Origin: Cytobacillus oceanisediminis
Lineage (GTDB): Bacteria; Bacillota; Bacilli; Bacillales; Cytobacillaceae
Length of the DNA: 64,000 nt
Assembly: GCF_022811925.1 (NCBI RefSeq)
Contig: NZ_CP065512.1
Location: 62,001-126,000 of the forward strand
Direction of reading: 5' to 3'
Of this stretch, positions 24,097 to 33,205 are shown piece by piece (positions within the stretch are counted from its first letter, which is position 1; each line of letters starts with the position of its first letter). A program made the translations under genes and the position numbers. The notes below the pieces were generated by a model, which was not told the origin of the DNA, made no database searches, and was given only the letters and a program-made list of their open reading frames with translations.

Positions 24097-26064
24097 TTGA
24101 TTGCAACAGAACCAGAAATTGATTTATTCAAAGGATTAAATGAAAGCCAAAAGCGGGCAGTCCTTGCAACAGAAGGCCGAATTTTGGTATTGGCCGGAGC
24201 CGGTTCGGGGAAGACCAAAGTGCTGACAACCCGTACTGCTTATCTTTTAGGCCAAAATGTAGACCCATGGCGTATCATGGCCATCACATTTACGAACAAG
24301 TCAGCTAAGGAAATGAAGGAGCGGGTTCAGAAAATGCACCCAGCCGCCTATAAATGCTGGGTTGGGACTTTCCATAGCATTTGCCTTCGAATTCTAATGC
24401 CGAACATTCACCTTTTGGGGATTGAAAAGTTTACTCCTATGGACGAATCAGATCAAAGGGCCATGGTGAAAAAGGTAGCTCAGCAGCTTGGGCTTGAGGT
24501 GGATAAGAATATTGTCTACAACATGCTCTCTCAGATATCCCTATGGAAATCAGATATGATATCGCCAGGGGAAGCGCAGTCCATAACACATGGAAACAAT
24601 GACAAAAGAGATATGGCAAATGTATATGAGGCGTATGAGAATCAGAAGGCTATCCATCATTATTTTGATTTTGATGACCTGCTGCTAAAAACCATCCGTC
24701 TTTTTCAATTGAATCCAGAGCTGCTTGGAAAATATCAAAATATGTTCCGCTACATCATGGTGGACGAGTTCCAGGACACCAATAAGGTCCAATTTGAAAT
24801 CATTGAAATGCTTTCAGCGAAAAATAAAAACATTTTCCTTGTAGGTGACCCGGATCAATCTATTTACTCATTCCGTTCCGCTAAAATCGAAAATATTTTA
24901 CGGTACCAGCAAATGCACCCGGATACGATTACGTTTACCCTCCAGGAAAATTATCGTTCCACACAAGCCATTGTTAATGCTTCGAATGCATTGGTGGAAA
25001 ACAATAAAATGCGTTTGGACAGGGAAGCTTTTTCTGTTGGCAGAAGAGGGGATGACATACATGTGTTCCGATTCAATGATGCATCCAGGGAAGCAGACTT
25101 TGTAGCACGACTGATCGTCAATATACGAAAAACAGAAAAGAAGGACTGGAAAGACTTTGCTGTTTTATACCGCATGAACTTCCAATCCAAGCACCTGGAA
25201 CTGGCATTAAGGGATGAAAACATTCCCTATAAGATTGTCGGCTCTATTTCCTTTTACGATAGGAAGGAAATTAAGGACATTATTTCTTATGTCCGTGCAG
25301 CTCACAACCTATTTGATGATTATGCGCTAAAGAAAATTATCAATGTACCGAAACGAGCGATTGGAGATAAGACAGTTGATAAGATTTCAGCTTTTGCGGA
25401 AGACCGAAAAATCCCTTTCTTTACGGCATTATTGAACATTGATGAAGTGGCGGAACAAACCAAGATTAATAAAGGCACAGTGGCTAAAATTAAAAACTTC
25501 GCAGCAATCATGGATTCATTATCAAAGCAAGCTGTCACGGGGGATTTTTCAGCTACTAACTTTATGAAAGCCCTGCTTAAGGAAACCGAATATCTAAGCC
25601 AGTTCAATCCAGAAAAAGAAGAGGACGAGGCAAGGATAGAAAACATTGCGCACCTTCGCGATTATGCCAAGCATTGGGACATGCAAGAGAAGGAGCAAAA
25701 TACACTTGCCCAATTTGTTTCCGAAATCAGTCTTGATGGTGATAGGGATGATGTGGACGATGAAGATTATGTCACATTGACCAGTGTACATTCCGCTAAA
25801 GGACTTGAATGGTCACAGACCTTCATTATAGGCATGGAAGACGATACCTTCCCGCATTACCGTTCCAAGCAGAAAGCATCTGATCTTGAAGAGGAGCGCC
25901 GATTGATGTATGTAGCCATGACAAGGGCAGCTGAACGATTGTTTTGTACTTATTCGGCTTATAAATTTGAATACAATTCGCAGAAACCGGTTCGGCAAAA
26001 GCCCAGTCCATTTTTAGACGAAATACCTGCTCAATATAAAACGGTTCGAATCCAGACCGCATAG
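24097..26064 (+). CDS. UvrD/PcrA/Rep-type DNA helicase
   Basis: 655 residues from TTG behind GAAGGGGGAG. All superfamily 1 motifs are present: Q-motif LNESQKRAV, Walker A GAGSGKT (34-40), TFTNKSAKEM, Walker B VDEFQDT, GDPDQSIYSFR, the ENYRST motif, VTLTSVHSAKGLEW and VAMTRA. A little shorter than PcrA (about 720-740) because the C-terminal tail is missing. It would unwind DNA 3' to 5' during plasmid replication or repair. Confidence 0.93.
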   Translation: MIATEPEIDLFKGLNESQKRAVLATEGRILVLAGAGSGKTKVLTTRTAYLLGQNVDPWRIMAITFTNKSAKEMKERVQKMHPAAYKCWVGTFHSICLRILMPNIHLLGIEKFTPMDESDQRAMVKKVAQQLGLEVDKNIVYNMLSQISLWKSDMISPGEAQSITHGNNDKRDMANVYEAYENQKAIHHYFDFDDLLLKTIRLFQLNPELLGKYQNMFRYIMVDEFQDTNKVQFEIIEMLSAKNKNIFLVGDPDQSIYSFRSAKIENILRYQQMHPDTITFTLQENYRSTQAIVNASNALVENNKMRLDREAFSVGRRGDDIHVFRFNDASREADFVARLIVNIRKTEKKDWKDFAVLYRMNFQSKHLELALRDENIPYKIVGSISFYDRKEIKDIISYVRAAHNLFDDYALKKIINVPKRAIGDKTVDKISAFAEDRKIPFFTALLNIDEVAEQTKINKGTVAKIKNFAAIMDSLSKQAVTGDFSATNFMKALLKETEYLSQFNPEKEEDEARIENIAHLRDYAKHWDMQEKEQNTLAQFVSEISLDGDRDDVDDEDYVTLTSVHSAKGLEWSQTFIIGMEDDTFPHYRSKQKASDLEEERRLMYVAMTRAAERLFCTYSAYKFEYNSQKPVRQKPSPFLDEIPAQYKTVRIQTA

Positions 26065-26075
26065 GGGGAACATTC

Positions 26076-26246
26076 GTGAAAAAGTATAGGTACATTGCTG
26101 TTTTGGAAGTAGAAGCTGATACAAAAGAGGAAGCGGATATCTATGCACATGAGTTATACAATTGGAATTCCGCTATCGAATCAGGACAAACGAAGCTAAA
26201 ATCAGAAGAAATTGAAACAACAGAAACTTTGGAAGCAGTTAAATAA
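26076..26246 (+). CDS. small acidic protein
   Basis: 56 residues from a GTG start after AGGGGGA. Pattern VKKYRYIAVLEVEAD followed by a helix KEEADIYAHEL, similar in plan to the gene at 23838. Located 11 bases after the helicase gene. Function unknown. Confidence 0.55.
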   Translation: MKKYRYIAVLEVEADTKEEADIYAHELYNWNSAIESGQTKLKSEEIETTETLEAVK

Positions 26247-26278
26247 TAAAAACCCATTCTCCAGGAGGATTCATCAAC

Positions 26279-26764
26279 ATGAAGAATTTTTTTATACGCT
26301 TATTTGGTAAGAGACGCCGCGGATTTGAGGTTCTGGAAGAGTTTGATCGCTGGTTTGAACAAGGTTATGTGAAAACACCTAATCGCAAGACACACCGTTC
26401 AGCTGGCTATGACATTTGTTCCATCGGTGACTATGTAGTTCCGCCAGGAAGCAAAGTGGCCATTGATACAGGATTGACAGCTTATATGAAGCCAAACGAG
26501 TTTCTTGCGATTGTTGTCAGGAGCGGGCTGGCGTTTAATCACAACCTTACTCTCCAGAATTCCATTGCAATCATCGACTCGGATTACTATGGAAACCATA
26601 TCAGGATTCTGCTACGCAATGAAGGGACGACTCCCTTTATGGTCAAGACAGGTGACCGCATTGCACAAGGAATTTTTCTTCCATACCTTGCAACGGATAA
26701 TGATCATACGCAGGAAAGGGAAGAACGAGTCGGCGGGTTCGGCAGCACCGGACAAGCGGCATAA
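26279..26764 (+). CDS. dut: dUTP diphosphatase
   Basis: 161 residues. All trimeric dUTPase motifs: motif 1 SAGYDI, motif 2 VRSGL, motif 3 in the IIDSDYYG region, motif 4 GDRIAQ, motif 5 RVGGFGSTG at the C-terminus. An extra basic N-terminal stretch of about 25 residues (FGKRRRGF) is not part of the fold. It removes dUTP and supplies dUMP to ThyA. Confidence 0.93.
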   Translation: MKNFFIRLFGKRRRGFEVLEEFDRWFEQGYVKTPNRKTHRSAGYDICSIGDYVVPPGSKVAIDTGLTAYMKPNEFLAIVVRSGLAFNHNLTLQNSIAIIDSDYYGNHIRILLRNEGTTPFMVKTGDRIAQGIFLPYLATDNDHTQEREERVGGFGSTGQAA

Positions 26765-26776
26765 TGAGGTGAGTAT

Positions 26777-26980
26777 TTGACAGGCAAAGAAAGAAGCGAT
26801 GAATTGCGAAGGCAGTTTGCTTCTGTAAAAGTCATGTATCATCAATCTCCACGAAAGAAAGTTCAACAAGAAGCGAGGAAATTTCAACATGATTATATTG
26901 GGATTCGAGGGGCTCGACAAATCGGGCAAAAGAACTCAATCAGAGCTCTTACATCAATCATTATACGAACGTGGTTTTGA
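26777..26980 (+). CDS. doubtful small basic ORF overlapping tmk
   Basis: 67 codons from TTG 26777 behind GAGGTGAG. The first 37 codons fill the 124-base space between dut and tmk, and the last 30 overlap tmk in another frame. A binding site and a plausible basic peptide favour it; the long overlap speaks against it. Confidence 0.3.
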   Translation: MTGKERSDELRRQFASVKVMYHQSPRKKVQQEARKFQHDYIGIRGARQIGQKNSIRALTSIIIRTWF

Positions 26981-27506
26981 AGTAGTTAAATCTGAATTTC
27001 ACAACTACTCTTCCCCAACCGGGCAGTTAATCCGGAAGTTCCTGGACGGGGAATACCAACCGAACCAACTGGCCATTGAGGCGATTATGGCTGCCGATAA
27101 ATATGCGCAGCTGGATTGGTTTAATGAGCTTGCAGAAAAAACCGATGTCCTGATACTCGACCGCTATCTTACAAGCCAATGTGTCTATAGCCATGCCAAT
27201 GGAATAGACATTGATTTCACCACAAACATGCTTCAGTATATGCCGCCTGCTGATTTCCAGTTCTACTTGGACATCGAAGCGGAAGAGTCCATGAAAAGAA
27301 AAGGCGAGCATGGTGAGAATGACCTATATGAGAGCAACCTTGATTTACTAAATAAAGCCCGCCAGCTTTATCTGAAGTATATGCACCTGGAAGTATTGGA
27401 CAATAAAGGCATGATTTTAGATGCCACAAAGACTCCGCAGGATTTGCACAGTTTGATACTTGATCGCACTCTTTCCCTTTTGGGCAAGGAGGTGCAGGAA
27501 GCATGA
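26889..27506 (+). CDS. tmk: thymidylate kinase
   Basis: 205 residues. P-loop GFEGLDKSGKRTQ at 5-17, where most relatives have GxDGxGKST; DRYLTSQ motif near 97-103, and a lid region with KRKGEHG. It phosphorylates dTMP, the product of both Tdk and ThyA, to dTDP. The ATG is preceded by GCGAGGAAA. Ends with an ATGA overlap into the next gene. Confidence 0.9.
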   Translation: MIILGFEGLDKSGKRTQSELLHQSLYERGFEVVKSEFHNYSSPTGQLIRKFLDGEYQPNQLAIEAIMAADKYAQLDWFNELAEKTDVLILDRYLTSQCVYSHANGIDIDFTTNMLQYMPPADFQFYLDIEAEESMKRKGEHGENDLYESNLDLLNKARQLYLKYMHLEVLDNKGMILDATKTPQDLHSLILDRTLSLLGKEVQEA

Positions 27507-27982
27507 TCCCTTTAATAGATATGTCCAAAGATCAATGGACAGAGTATCGAGATAATCTCAGCAGAGATGTGAAAAGCATCCATATCCCCACAGATGTAAA
27601 CCCCAAATCAGCCATCAGCATCCTTTCCAAAATTGACAGCATTTACTCTAACCTTCGGCTGCATTTTTCCGACCTGAAATCATCCAAAGAACGTATCGAT
27701 TTAATGGTAAAAGAAATCGAGCGGGTAGGGCTCCAGGGCAAAAATGAAGACGAGCGTAAGCGGAATGCTGCTCTTGAAGTCAGAAAGATTACAACGGAAG
27801 CTGGTTTCACCCTGTATGACTTGCAGAGGGAATCGACTGAGCGCTATATGGCCATCGAGGGGATATTGGATGTATTAATTAATAAGCAAAATCGCCTTAT
27901 CACTATAAATGGACTGCTAAAACTCGATAAAGATTTGATGGTATCCAGTGATTCCTTCGCTTACATGGGAGGATCTCGATGA
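27503..27982 (+). CDS. hypothetical helical protein
   Basis: 159 residues, almost entirely helical and charged. ATGA overlap with tmk and again with the next gene, so all three are translationally coupled. No recognised family. Confidence 0.6.
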   Translation: MIPLIDMSKDQWTEYRDNLSRDVKSIHIPTDVNPKSAISILSKIDSIYSNLRLHFSDLKSSKERIDLMVKEIERVGLQGKNEDERKRNAALEVRKITTEAGFTLYDLQRESTERYMAIEGILDVLINKQNRLITINGLLKLDKDLMVSSDSFAYMGGSR

Positions 27983-28176
27983 TTGCCTGGTTAAAGAACG
28001 AGTTCGATTGGTATGGCAGAGGTTTTAAATGGTACAGAAAAAGGGAGGGCGGGATTTGGTACAAGGTTTATATTTCGGGACATCCTTACTTGACAATTTG
28101 GATCCGGAAACATGAATTGATGTCTAATCTAATAGTCATGGAGACAGAATCCCACCCTTACAAATGGATGATTTAA
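27979..28176 (+). CDS. hypothetical small protein
   Basis: 65 residues, rich in Trp and Tyr (seven Trp), no membrane segment. Coupled to the preceding gene by an ATGA overlap. Unknown. Confidence 0.55.
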   Translation: MIAWLKNEFDWYGRGFKWYRKREGGIWYKVYISGHPYLTIWIRKHELMSNLIVMETESHPYKWMI

Positions 28177-28194
28177 AGAGGGGAGGGGAACGGC

Positions 28195-28467
28195 ATTCAT
28201 TACATCATCAGTGATCATGCCATCAAGAGATACAAGAAAAGGATCGGCGGACGGACGACAGCAAGAAAAAGGGTAATTCGCCAGATTAATAAAGACCTTG
28301 ACCGTGATGTTCAGGAGCGGAAAAAATCCTATGTGGAAAACCACTATATATTGGTCACTTCCCGCTATCGGGCAGTATGCTGCGGAAGGGTAGTTGTGAC
28401 CATTACATTGCCAAATGAAGATTTAGATGGCTTTGAAGTTAATGAGGAGTTGTTGGCCGTTGTTTAG
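28195..28467 (+). CDS. hypothetical basic protein with probable ATT start
   Basis: An open frame of 90 codons that has no ATG, GTG or TTG near its beginning. GAGGGGAGGGG (about 28178-28188) ends 6 bases before an ATT at 28195, giving (M)HYIISDHAIKRYKKRIGGR as the N-terminus. The protein is basic, beta-rich in its second half, and ends by overlapping the next gene by 8 bases. It resembles small toxin-like or phage proteins in shape only. ATT starts are rare but real (infC). Confidence 0.6.
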   Translation: MHYIISDHAIKRYKKRIGGRTTARKRVIRQINKDLDRDVQERKKSYVENHYILVTSRYRAVCCGRVVVTITLPNEDLDGFEVNEELLAVV

Positions 28468-29200
28468 CTGCAGCCCAGAGCAACATAACAAGTGTGAGAA
28501 TTCCGCGCTTTGTCATCTATGTGACGGAATCCGCCTTTACAAGAACAGCTATGAAGAACGACTGCAAAAACAAAAAGCCCGGGAGGAACGGAAGGCTGCT
28601 GAAAAAAGAGCCGATTTCCGCATTCACAAGGCAGAGAAAAAAGAAGGGATGTCCTTTGAAAAAGATGTGACGAAGGCCTGGAATTCAGGCTATCATGCAA
28701 AGCAAAAACAAAGCGATGCCTTCAAGCAATCTTCTAAAAAGACAAAAATTCAAAAGCCTCGCATTCAATTGGATGAATCTGAAAGCGTAAAGGAAGATAA
28801 GGTACCGGAAGCGGCCCCGCCAAAGACGGTTTCCTTATCAACTTTTACAAAAACTGCTGCAAAGGAAAAGCCGGTAGTGGACGCCAAGCGCCAAAGCAAC
28901 AGCGGAGCTCTTTGGTATGCAAAGGGCGATATCAAGACACAGGATTACCTAATGGAGTGCAAGGAAAGGGGAACAGTCAATGCCCGGGGTGAGAAGACTA
29001 TCAGCATCCCAAAAGACTGGCTGACCAAACAGGAAAAGGAAGCGTTCCAGGAGAACAGGCCGTTTTGGATTCTTCCCTTCCGATACAAGAATGATGATTC
29101 AATCTATCTCGTTAAGAGTTTTGACCAGGAGATTGAAATGTATCAGGAGATTAGAAGATTGAGGGAAGAACTGGAGCAGATGAGGAGTCAAGCAAAATGA
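28460..29200 (+). CDS. PD-(D/E)XK nuclease-like protein with N-terminal Cys cluster
   Basis: 246 residues from TTG 28460, 10 bases after GAGGAG. Residues 1-25 carry four Cys (C4, C12, C18, C21) that could bind zinc. After a Lys/Arg-rich helical linker, residues 165-185 contain AKGDIKTQDYLMECKER, a D-(x)n-ExK nuclease core as in Holliday-junction-resolvase-like and other PD-(D/E)XK enzymes. The C-terminus is a short coiled coil. Probable structure-specific nuclease in recombination; exact family not certain. Confidence 0.6.
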   Translation: MFSCSPEQHNKCENSALCHLCDGIRLYKNSYEERLQKQKAREERKAAEKRADFRIHKAEKKEGMSFEKDVTKAWNSGYHAKQKQSDAFKQSSKKTKIQKPRIQLDESESVKEDKVPEAAPPKTVSLSTFTKTAAKEKPVVDAKRQSNSGALWYAKGDIKTQDYLMECKERGTVNARGEKTISIPKDWLTKQEKEAFQENRPFWILPFRYKNDDSIYLVKSFDQEIEMYQEIRRLREELEQMRSQAK

Positions 29201-29334
29201 CTTTTGCGGTCTAGAAAAATGACAAAAATGTCATCGAACATTCATTCTAAATCTATGGTGTCTTGCGCATATTTGTGGGAAAATAACTTTTGCAGACGGG
29301 CAGCAGGCATCGACATGAAAGGAATACAGACAAC

Positions 29335-29529
29335 ATGAGAATGCACGAAAATTTCACGAGATGCCAGTGTGGACAAGCTTACCTTCGAAAAGAGGAACAT
29401 GTCCTTGCCCAATATAAAAAATTAGAAAATGGCAAAGCGATTTCCTTTACGGAACTCCCTGAAAAGCGTGAGACACGATACATTTGCTCAAACTGTGATC
29501 AAATTATCTTTGTCAAAAGGGAGTCATAA
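29335..29529 (+). CDS. small zinc-ribbon protein
   Basis: 64 residues from ATG 29335 after AAAGGA. CQCG near residue 9 and CSNC near 53 form a zinc ribbon. One base before the next gene's ATG there is a coupled spacing. No specific family. The 130 bases in front hold no gene and no clear promoter. Confidence 0.55.
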   Translation: MRMHENFTRCQCGQAYLRKEEHVLAQYKKLENGKAISFTELPEKRETRYICSNCDQIIFVKRES

Positions 29530-29530
29530 C

Positions 29531-30121
29531 ATGCCAAAAGAAGAAAAAGACAAAAACCAGGAAGTTTTCGATCAGGCTTTTGGAAGCCTGCTAAATACCG
29601 AGCCTGAAAACAACATTGAACAGGAACCTGAGACACCTCTGGAAGAGGCACTTTTCGGACCACCGGAAGAACATGTGCCCCTTACCGAAAAGGAGTGGGC
29701 TGCAGCCGCTGAGAATTATATCCCTCCGTCCGTCAGTGACGAGCATTGGGAACAATTCGCAGCAAGGCCGCCAATCCCTCCTCTTGATAGAGAACAGGAA
29801 GCGCGCGCGGTCCAATTAGGACTGCAGGAACTTCGGAAGATGAAGGAATATACTCATTATATTTACCAGCATATGACCAAAGAATTTAAGGCTATCTATG
29901 TTACATACCCCCTGCTGCTGGAAGGTAAGTACGAGGATGTGTATGCGGGTGCTCACAAAGACATCATGGACACGATTGAGGATTTGGAGCATTTGATTGC
30001 CGGCGATATTGACGCGGTTCAAGCGGTGAAAAATGATTTTAAACTGTTTCAGCAATTCGAAGAGCAGAGGCTTTCCCTTCTTTATAAAATAATAGATTTC
30101 TATAATAAGAAGCTATTATAG
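29531..30121 (+). CDS. hypothetical acidic protein
   Basis: 196 residues from ATG 29531 behind AAAAGGGAG; an in-frame upstream ATG at 29429 lies inside the zinc-ribbon gene. The N-terminal 80 residues are Glu/Pro-rich and probably disordered; the rest is helical. No recognised family. Confidence 0.6.
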   Translation: MPKEEKDKNQEVFDQAFGSLLNTEPENNIEQEPETPLEEALFGPPEEHVPLTEKEWAAAAENYIPPSVSDEHWEQFAARPPIPPLDREQEARAVQLGLQELRKMKEYTHYIYQHMTKEFKAIYVTYPLLLEGKYEDVYAGAHKDIMDTIEDLEHLIAGDIDAVQAVKNDFKLFQQFEEQRLSLLYKIIDFYNKKLL

Positions 30122-30140
30122 AATTTTTTACAAAAAGCAC

Positions 30141-30169
30141 TTGCATTTTCCAGTTCGAGTGCTTATGTT
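30141..30169 (+). promoter_or_regulatory. atypical promoter, TATGTT variant
   Basis: TTGCAT at 30141-30146, 17-base spacer ending GAGTGCT, TATGTT at 30164-30169. It lies 84 bases before the small zinc-ribbon gene at 30253. Confidence 0.7.
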
Positions 30170-30252
30170 ACTGCTTGGACGTTTTATCGTATTGTAACCG
30201 TGATTAAGGCAAAAAACCGTTGAAAAATATGCGTAGGGTGGGGAACATCAAC

Positions 30253-30492
30253 ATGGAGAAAGCACAACAGGTCGTATCTTATAATGCACAAAGCAGAGGT
30301 CATAAGACAAAGGGCAACACTTACAAGGATCGATACGTCGAGAATACTTGCCCAGAGTGCGGAAATGCTCGAGCTTACAAAGATGAATGGAAAACAAGAA
30401 TCAAGTACACTTGCCTGAAGCGTGCTTGCCGTCATCAGTGGTTCGAGAAAAAGATCATTAAATCCGGGTTGGAGCTTACTGAAGCCGAATAA
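30253..30492 (+). CDS. small zinc-ribbon protein
   Basis: 79 residues from ATG 30253, 9 bases after GGGTGGGG. CPEC near residue 34 and a second Cys pair CLKRAC near 55 form a zinc ribbon similar to Ogr/Delta or TFIIS-like ribbons. It has its own TATGTT-class promoter and a terminator. It may be a small regulator. Confidence 0.6.
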   Translation: MEKAQQVVSYNAQSRGHKTKGNTYKDRYVENTCPECGNARAYKDEWKTRIKYTCLKRACRHQWFEKKIIKSGLELTEAE

Positions 30493-30502
30493 AATATACG
30501 AT

Positions 30503-30538
30503 AGAGAGTCCATCTTATTTGGTGGGCTCTCTTTTTTT
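30503..30538 (+). terminator. rho-independent terminator
   Basis: GAGAG..CCA/TGG..CTCTC stem and seven T. Confidence 0.8.
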
Positions 30539-30587
30539 CCCACCCTCTCATATCAGCGGAAATACAACATGAGAGGAATTGATTCAA

Positions 30588-31340
30588 ATGGAAAGAAAAA
30601 TCACGAAGAACATAGTAATACAAAACTGCCTGAAGATTGGAGCAGGAATTGTAGTGGCTGGTTGCGTAGGATTTCAATTTCATGAGAACCAGGAATTGAA
30701 TAAGGACTTAGAGGCCTTGAATCATAAATATGAAAAATCCGTCCAAGAGTTAGATGAAGCAGCCAAAGCAAATGCACAATTACTAGAGCAAAGCCAGTCT
30801 CTAAGCCAGACAGCGGAAAAGCTAAAAAAAGACAAAGGCAAATTGGCCAAGAAGTCTGCTCAGCTTGAAGCAAAGAACAAAAAGCTTGAGACTAAAAATA
30901 CAGAGCTTGAAAAGAGCAACCGTAAGTTGAAGCTGGGCCTTGAAGCAGAAAAGAGCCAACTCAGGCCAGTAGCCAAAAAGCCGGCAAGCCAAACAGTCAA
31001 AGTGGCTGAAGAAAAAAAGCCAAATAAGCCAGCTGCTAAGAATGTGAAGACTGTTGTTCATGGTACAGCTTCAGCCTATACGGCAAGTTGCAATGGATGT
31101 ACAGGGATTACTGCTTCCGGAGAAAGAGTGGAACGCGGGATGGTCGCCATGGCCAAATGGGTGCCACTTGGCACAAAAGTCAGGATTACAAGTCCTGCCG
31201 CTCCACATGTTAACGGAGTCTACACAGTAGCCGATAGAGGTGGAGCGATCAAAGGCAATCGAGTAGACATATTCATGGAATCCCACAGTAAAGCCGTTGC
31301 ATTCGGTATGAAAGAAGTAAAGATCGAAATCCTCAACTAA
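30588..31340 (+). CDS. membrane-anchored 3D-domain wall protein
   Basis: 250 residues from ATG 30588 (GAGAGG 11 bases upstream). A membrane helix at 10-30, a coiled coil of about 80 residues (40-125), a Lys/Pro linker, and a C-terminal 3D domain (about 150-248) with GTASAYT, MAKWVPLGTKVRI, YTVADRGGAIKGNRVDIFM. The conserved Asp in VADRGG and VDIF give the domain its name; it occurs in RlpA/MltA-like wall lytic enzymes such as YocH. Probably cuts or binds peptidoglycan outside the membrane. Confidence 0.82.
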   Translation: MERKITKNIVIQNCLKIGAGIVVAGCVGFQFHENQELNKDLEALNHKYEKSVQELDEAAKANAQLLEQSQSLSQTAEKLKKDKGKLAKKSAQLEAKNKKLETKNTELEKSNRKLKLGLEAEKSQLRPVAKKPASQTVKVAEEKKPNKPAAKNVKTVVHGTASAYTASCNGCTGITASGERVERGMVAMAKWVPLGTKVRITSPAAPHVNGVYTVADRGGAIKGNRVDIFMESHSKAVAFGMKEVKIEILN

Positions 31341-31375
31341 CCCCCACATAATTTCATCACGAAGGAGGGTGCCCA

Positions 31376-33151
31376 TTGTTTTCGCTACGTTTAAGCGGTG
31401 ACTTATTGGACATTCGCATTGAATCCAAACTCTCCCACCAGGGCTTCCGTGACTACACGGATTTTATGAGGTCATTGCCCGGCGCCTATTACGTCGAGGC
31501 TGAATACAAATGGATGGTGCCAAAGAAAAATATAGATATCTTTGCCCAGCGCTATGAAGACATGACCGCCTGGCACACCACGATTGAAGCCATTAAAGAA
31601 ATAGAAGAAGTAATTCTCCCCGAATTCCCAACACTCACCGATTTTTCCGATTTTAAATTACACCCATACGAGTTTCAGCAGCAAGGCATATCTTTCCTAA
31701 GCCATGTCGGAAGCGGTATTATCGGGGACGACATGGGCCTTGGAAAAACGGTTCAAACCGCAGGAGCCGCCCATATGCTCCATAAGCAGGGCAAAGCCAA
31801 TAAGATTTTGGTTATCTGCCCGGCATCATTGAAATATCAATGGTCGAAGGAAATAGACAAATTCCTTGGCCACACCAACATTGTTATTGATGGGAAGACT
31901 CCGAAACAAAAGCAGAAAGCTCTTAAAGACTTTGTTTCGGGTGACTATCTTTTCGGGATTGCCAACTATGAGCTGGTTCGGACAATGGCTGACCAATTCA
32001 AAGAACATCACTATGATGTCATCATTGCAGATGAAGCCCACCGACTGAAAAATCGTAATTCCGCCACCTACAAAGCCGTTTCCTCATTATCCTGTACTAA
32101 TAGAATGGCAAGTACGGGAACACCCCTTCAAAATAATATCGAAGAATTGTACGCCCTCATGGAATGGGTTCAGCCAGGACTCCTTGGCAATATCACCAAT
32201 TTCCGAAAAAAACACATTGTTTATGCCTCTAAGTTTGGCCGCCGCTATGTCCCAATCGGGCCAAAACGCCTCGGTGAGCTCAGACGAAACATATCCCCCT
32301 ATATGCTCCGCCGCTTAAAAAAAGATGTGGCGCAGGATCTCCCTCCAATGATATTCCACCGCCGTGATGTTGAGATGAATAAATCTCAATCTGTCCTCTA
32401 TGAAAAAGTCCAAGCAGATTTTCTTCAATTGCTCGAACAGCTGTCTACTCAGGAAGTCGAAGGGAAGTTTGATGACGAAGGCAACTGGGTTGAAGAAAAA
32501 CGCAGCAATGAGGATAAAATTCTTGGTTATCTGTACATGATGGTGGCCATTTCCGACCATCCAGCACTTCTAAAGCATGGAAGGGGAATGTCCAAGCAGT
32601 ACCAGGAATTAATCCCTGAAGATATCAAGTCTCCTAAACTAGAAGAGCTGCTGGATATCTGTAAAGATCGGATGGAGTCTGGCGTGGAAAAAATCGTGAT
32701 CTTTACCCAATTTGCGCAGATGCAAAGCATTATAGCAGAAGAGTTAAGCAAGCTGGGAGAAGTGCAAACAGTCAATGGAAGCATGACTTCCGCTAAAAGA
32801 CAGGAAGCATTTGACAGCTTCCAGCATAATGAGAATTGCAGATTCCTAATCGGTACTGACGCCATGAATTACGGGGTCAATCTCCAGTTTGCCAATACCC
32901 TGATTAATTATGACTGCCCATGGAACCCCGCCGTCTTTGAACAAAGGGCAGGAAGGGTTCATCGCATAGGGTCCACTCATGACGTGGTGGACATAATTAG
33001 TCTTGTAACATTGGGAACCATTGATGAAAAAATCCAGGAAACACTGGAAGAGAAACGCAGATTAGGGGAAGCGGTCATTGAGCGTAACGCTTCTGAGCGC
33101 TCCACCATGAATAGCTTAATTGCTTCCATTAAGAAGCAGCCTAAATCATAA
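31376..33151 (+). CDS. SNF2-family ATPase
   Basis: 591 residues from TTG behind AAGGAGGGTG. An N-terminal domain of about 95 residues comes before the SNF2 core: DDMGLGKT at 118-125, DEAH near 220, GTPLQNN, and the C-terminal helicase half with IGTDAMNYGVNLQFA and QRAGRVHRIG. This size and order fit single-protein bacterial and phage SNF2 translocases. It may remodel protein-DNA complexes on the replicon. No methylase or nuclease partner lies next to it. Confidence 0.9.
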   Translation: MFSLRLSGDLLDIRIESKLSHQGFRDYTDFMRSLPGAYYVEAEYKWMVPKKNIDIFAQRYEDMTAWHTTIEAIKEIEEVILPEFPTLTDFSDFKLHPYEFQQQGISFLSHVGSGIIGDDMGLGKTVQTAGAAHMLHKQGKANKILVICPASLKYQWSKEIDKFLGHTNIVIDGKTPKQKQKALKDFVSGDYLFGIANYELVRTMADQFKEHHYDVIIADEAHRLKNRNSATYKAVSSLSCTNRMASTGTPLQNNIEELYALMEWVQPGLLGNITNFRKKHIVYASKFGRRYVPIGPKRLGELRRNISPYMLRRLKKDVAQDLPPMIFHRRDVEMNKSQSVLYEKVQADFLQLLEQLSTQEVEGKFDDEGNWVEEKRSNEDKILGYLYMMVAISDHPALLKHGRGMSKQYQELIPEDIKSPKLEELLDICKDRMESGVEKIVIFTQFAQMQSIIAEELSKLGEVQTVNGSMTSAKRQEAFDSFQHNENCRFLIGTDAMNYGVNLQFANTLINYDCPWNPAVFEQRAGRVHRIGSTHDVVDIISLVTLGTIDEKIQETLEEKRRLGEAVIERNASERSTMNSLIASIKKQPKS

Positions 33152-33156
33152 AATCA

Positions 33157-33183
33157 GCCCGTCCATTTGGATGGGCTTTTTTA
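33157..33183 (+). terminator. rho-independent terminator
   Basis: GCCCGTCCATTTGGATGGGC hairpin and six T. Confidence 0.88.
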
Positions 33184-33205
33184 ATACACAAAAGGAGAGA
33201 TTTTA

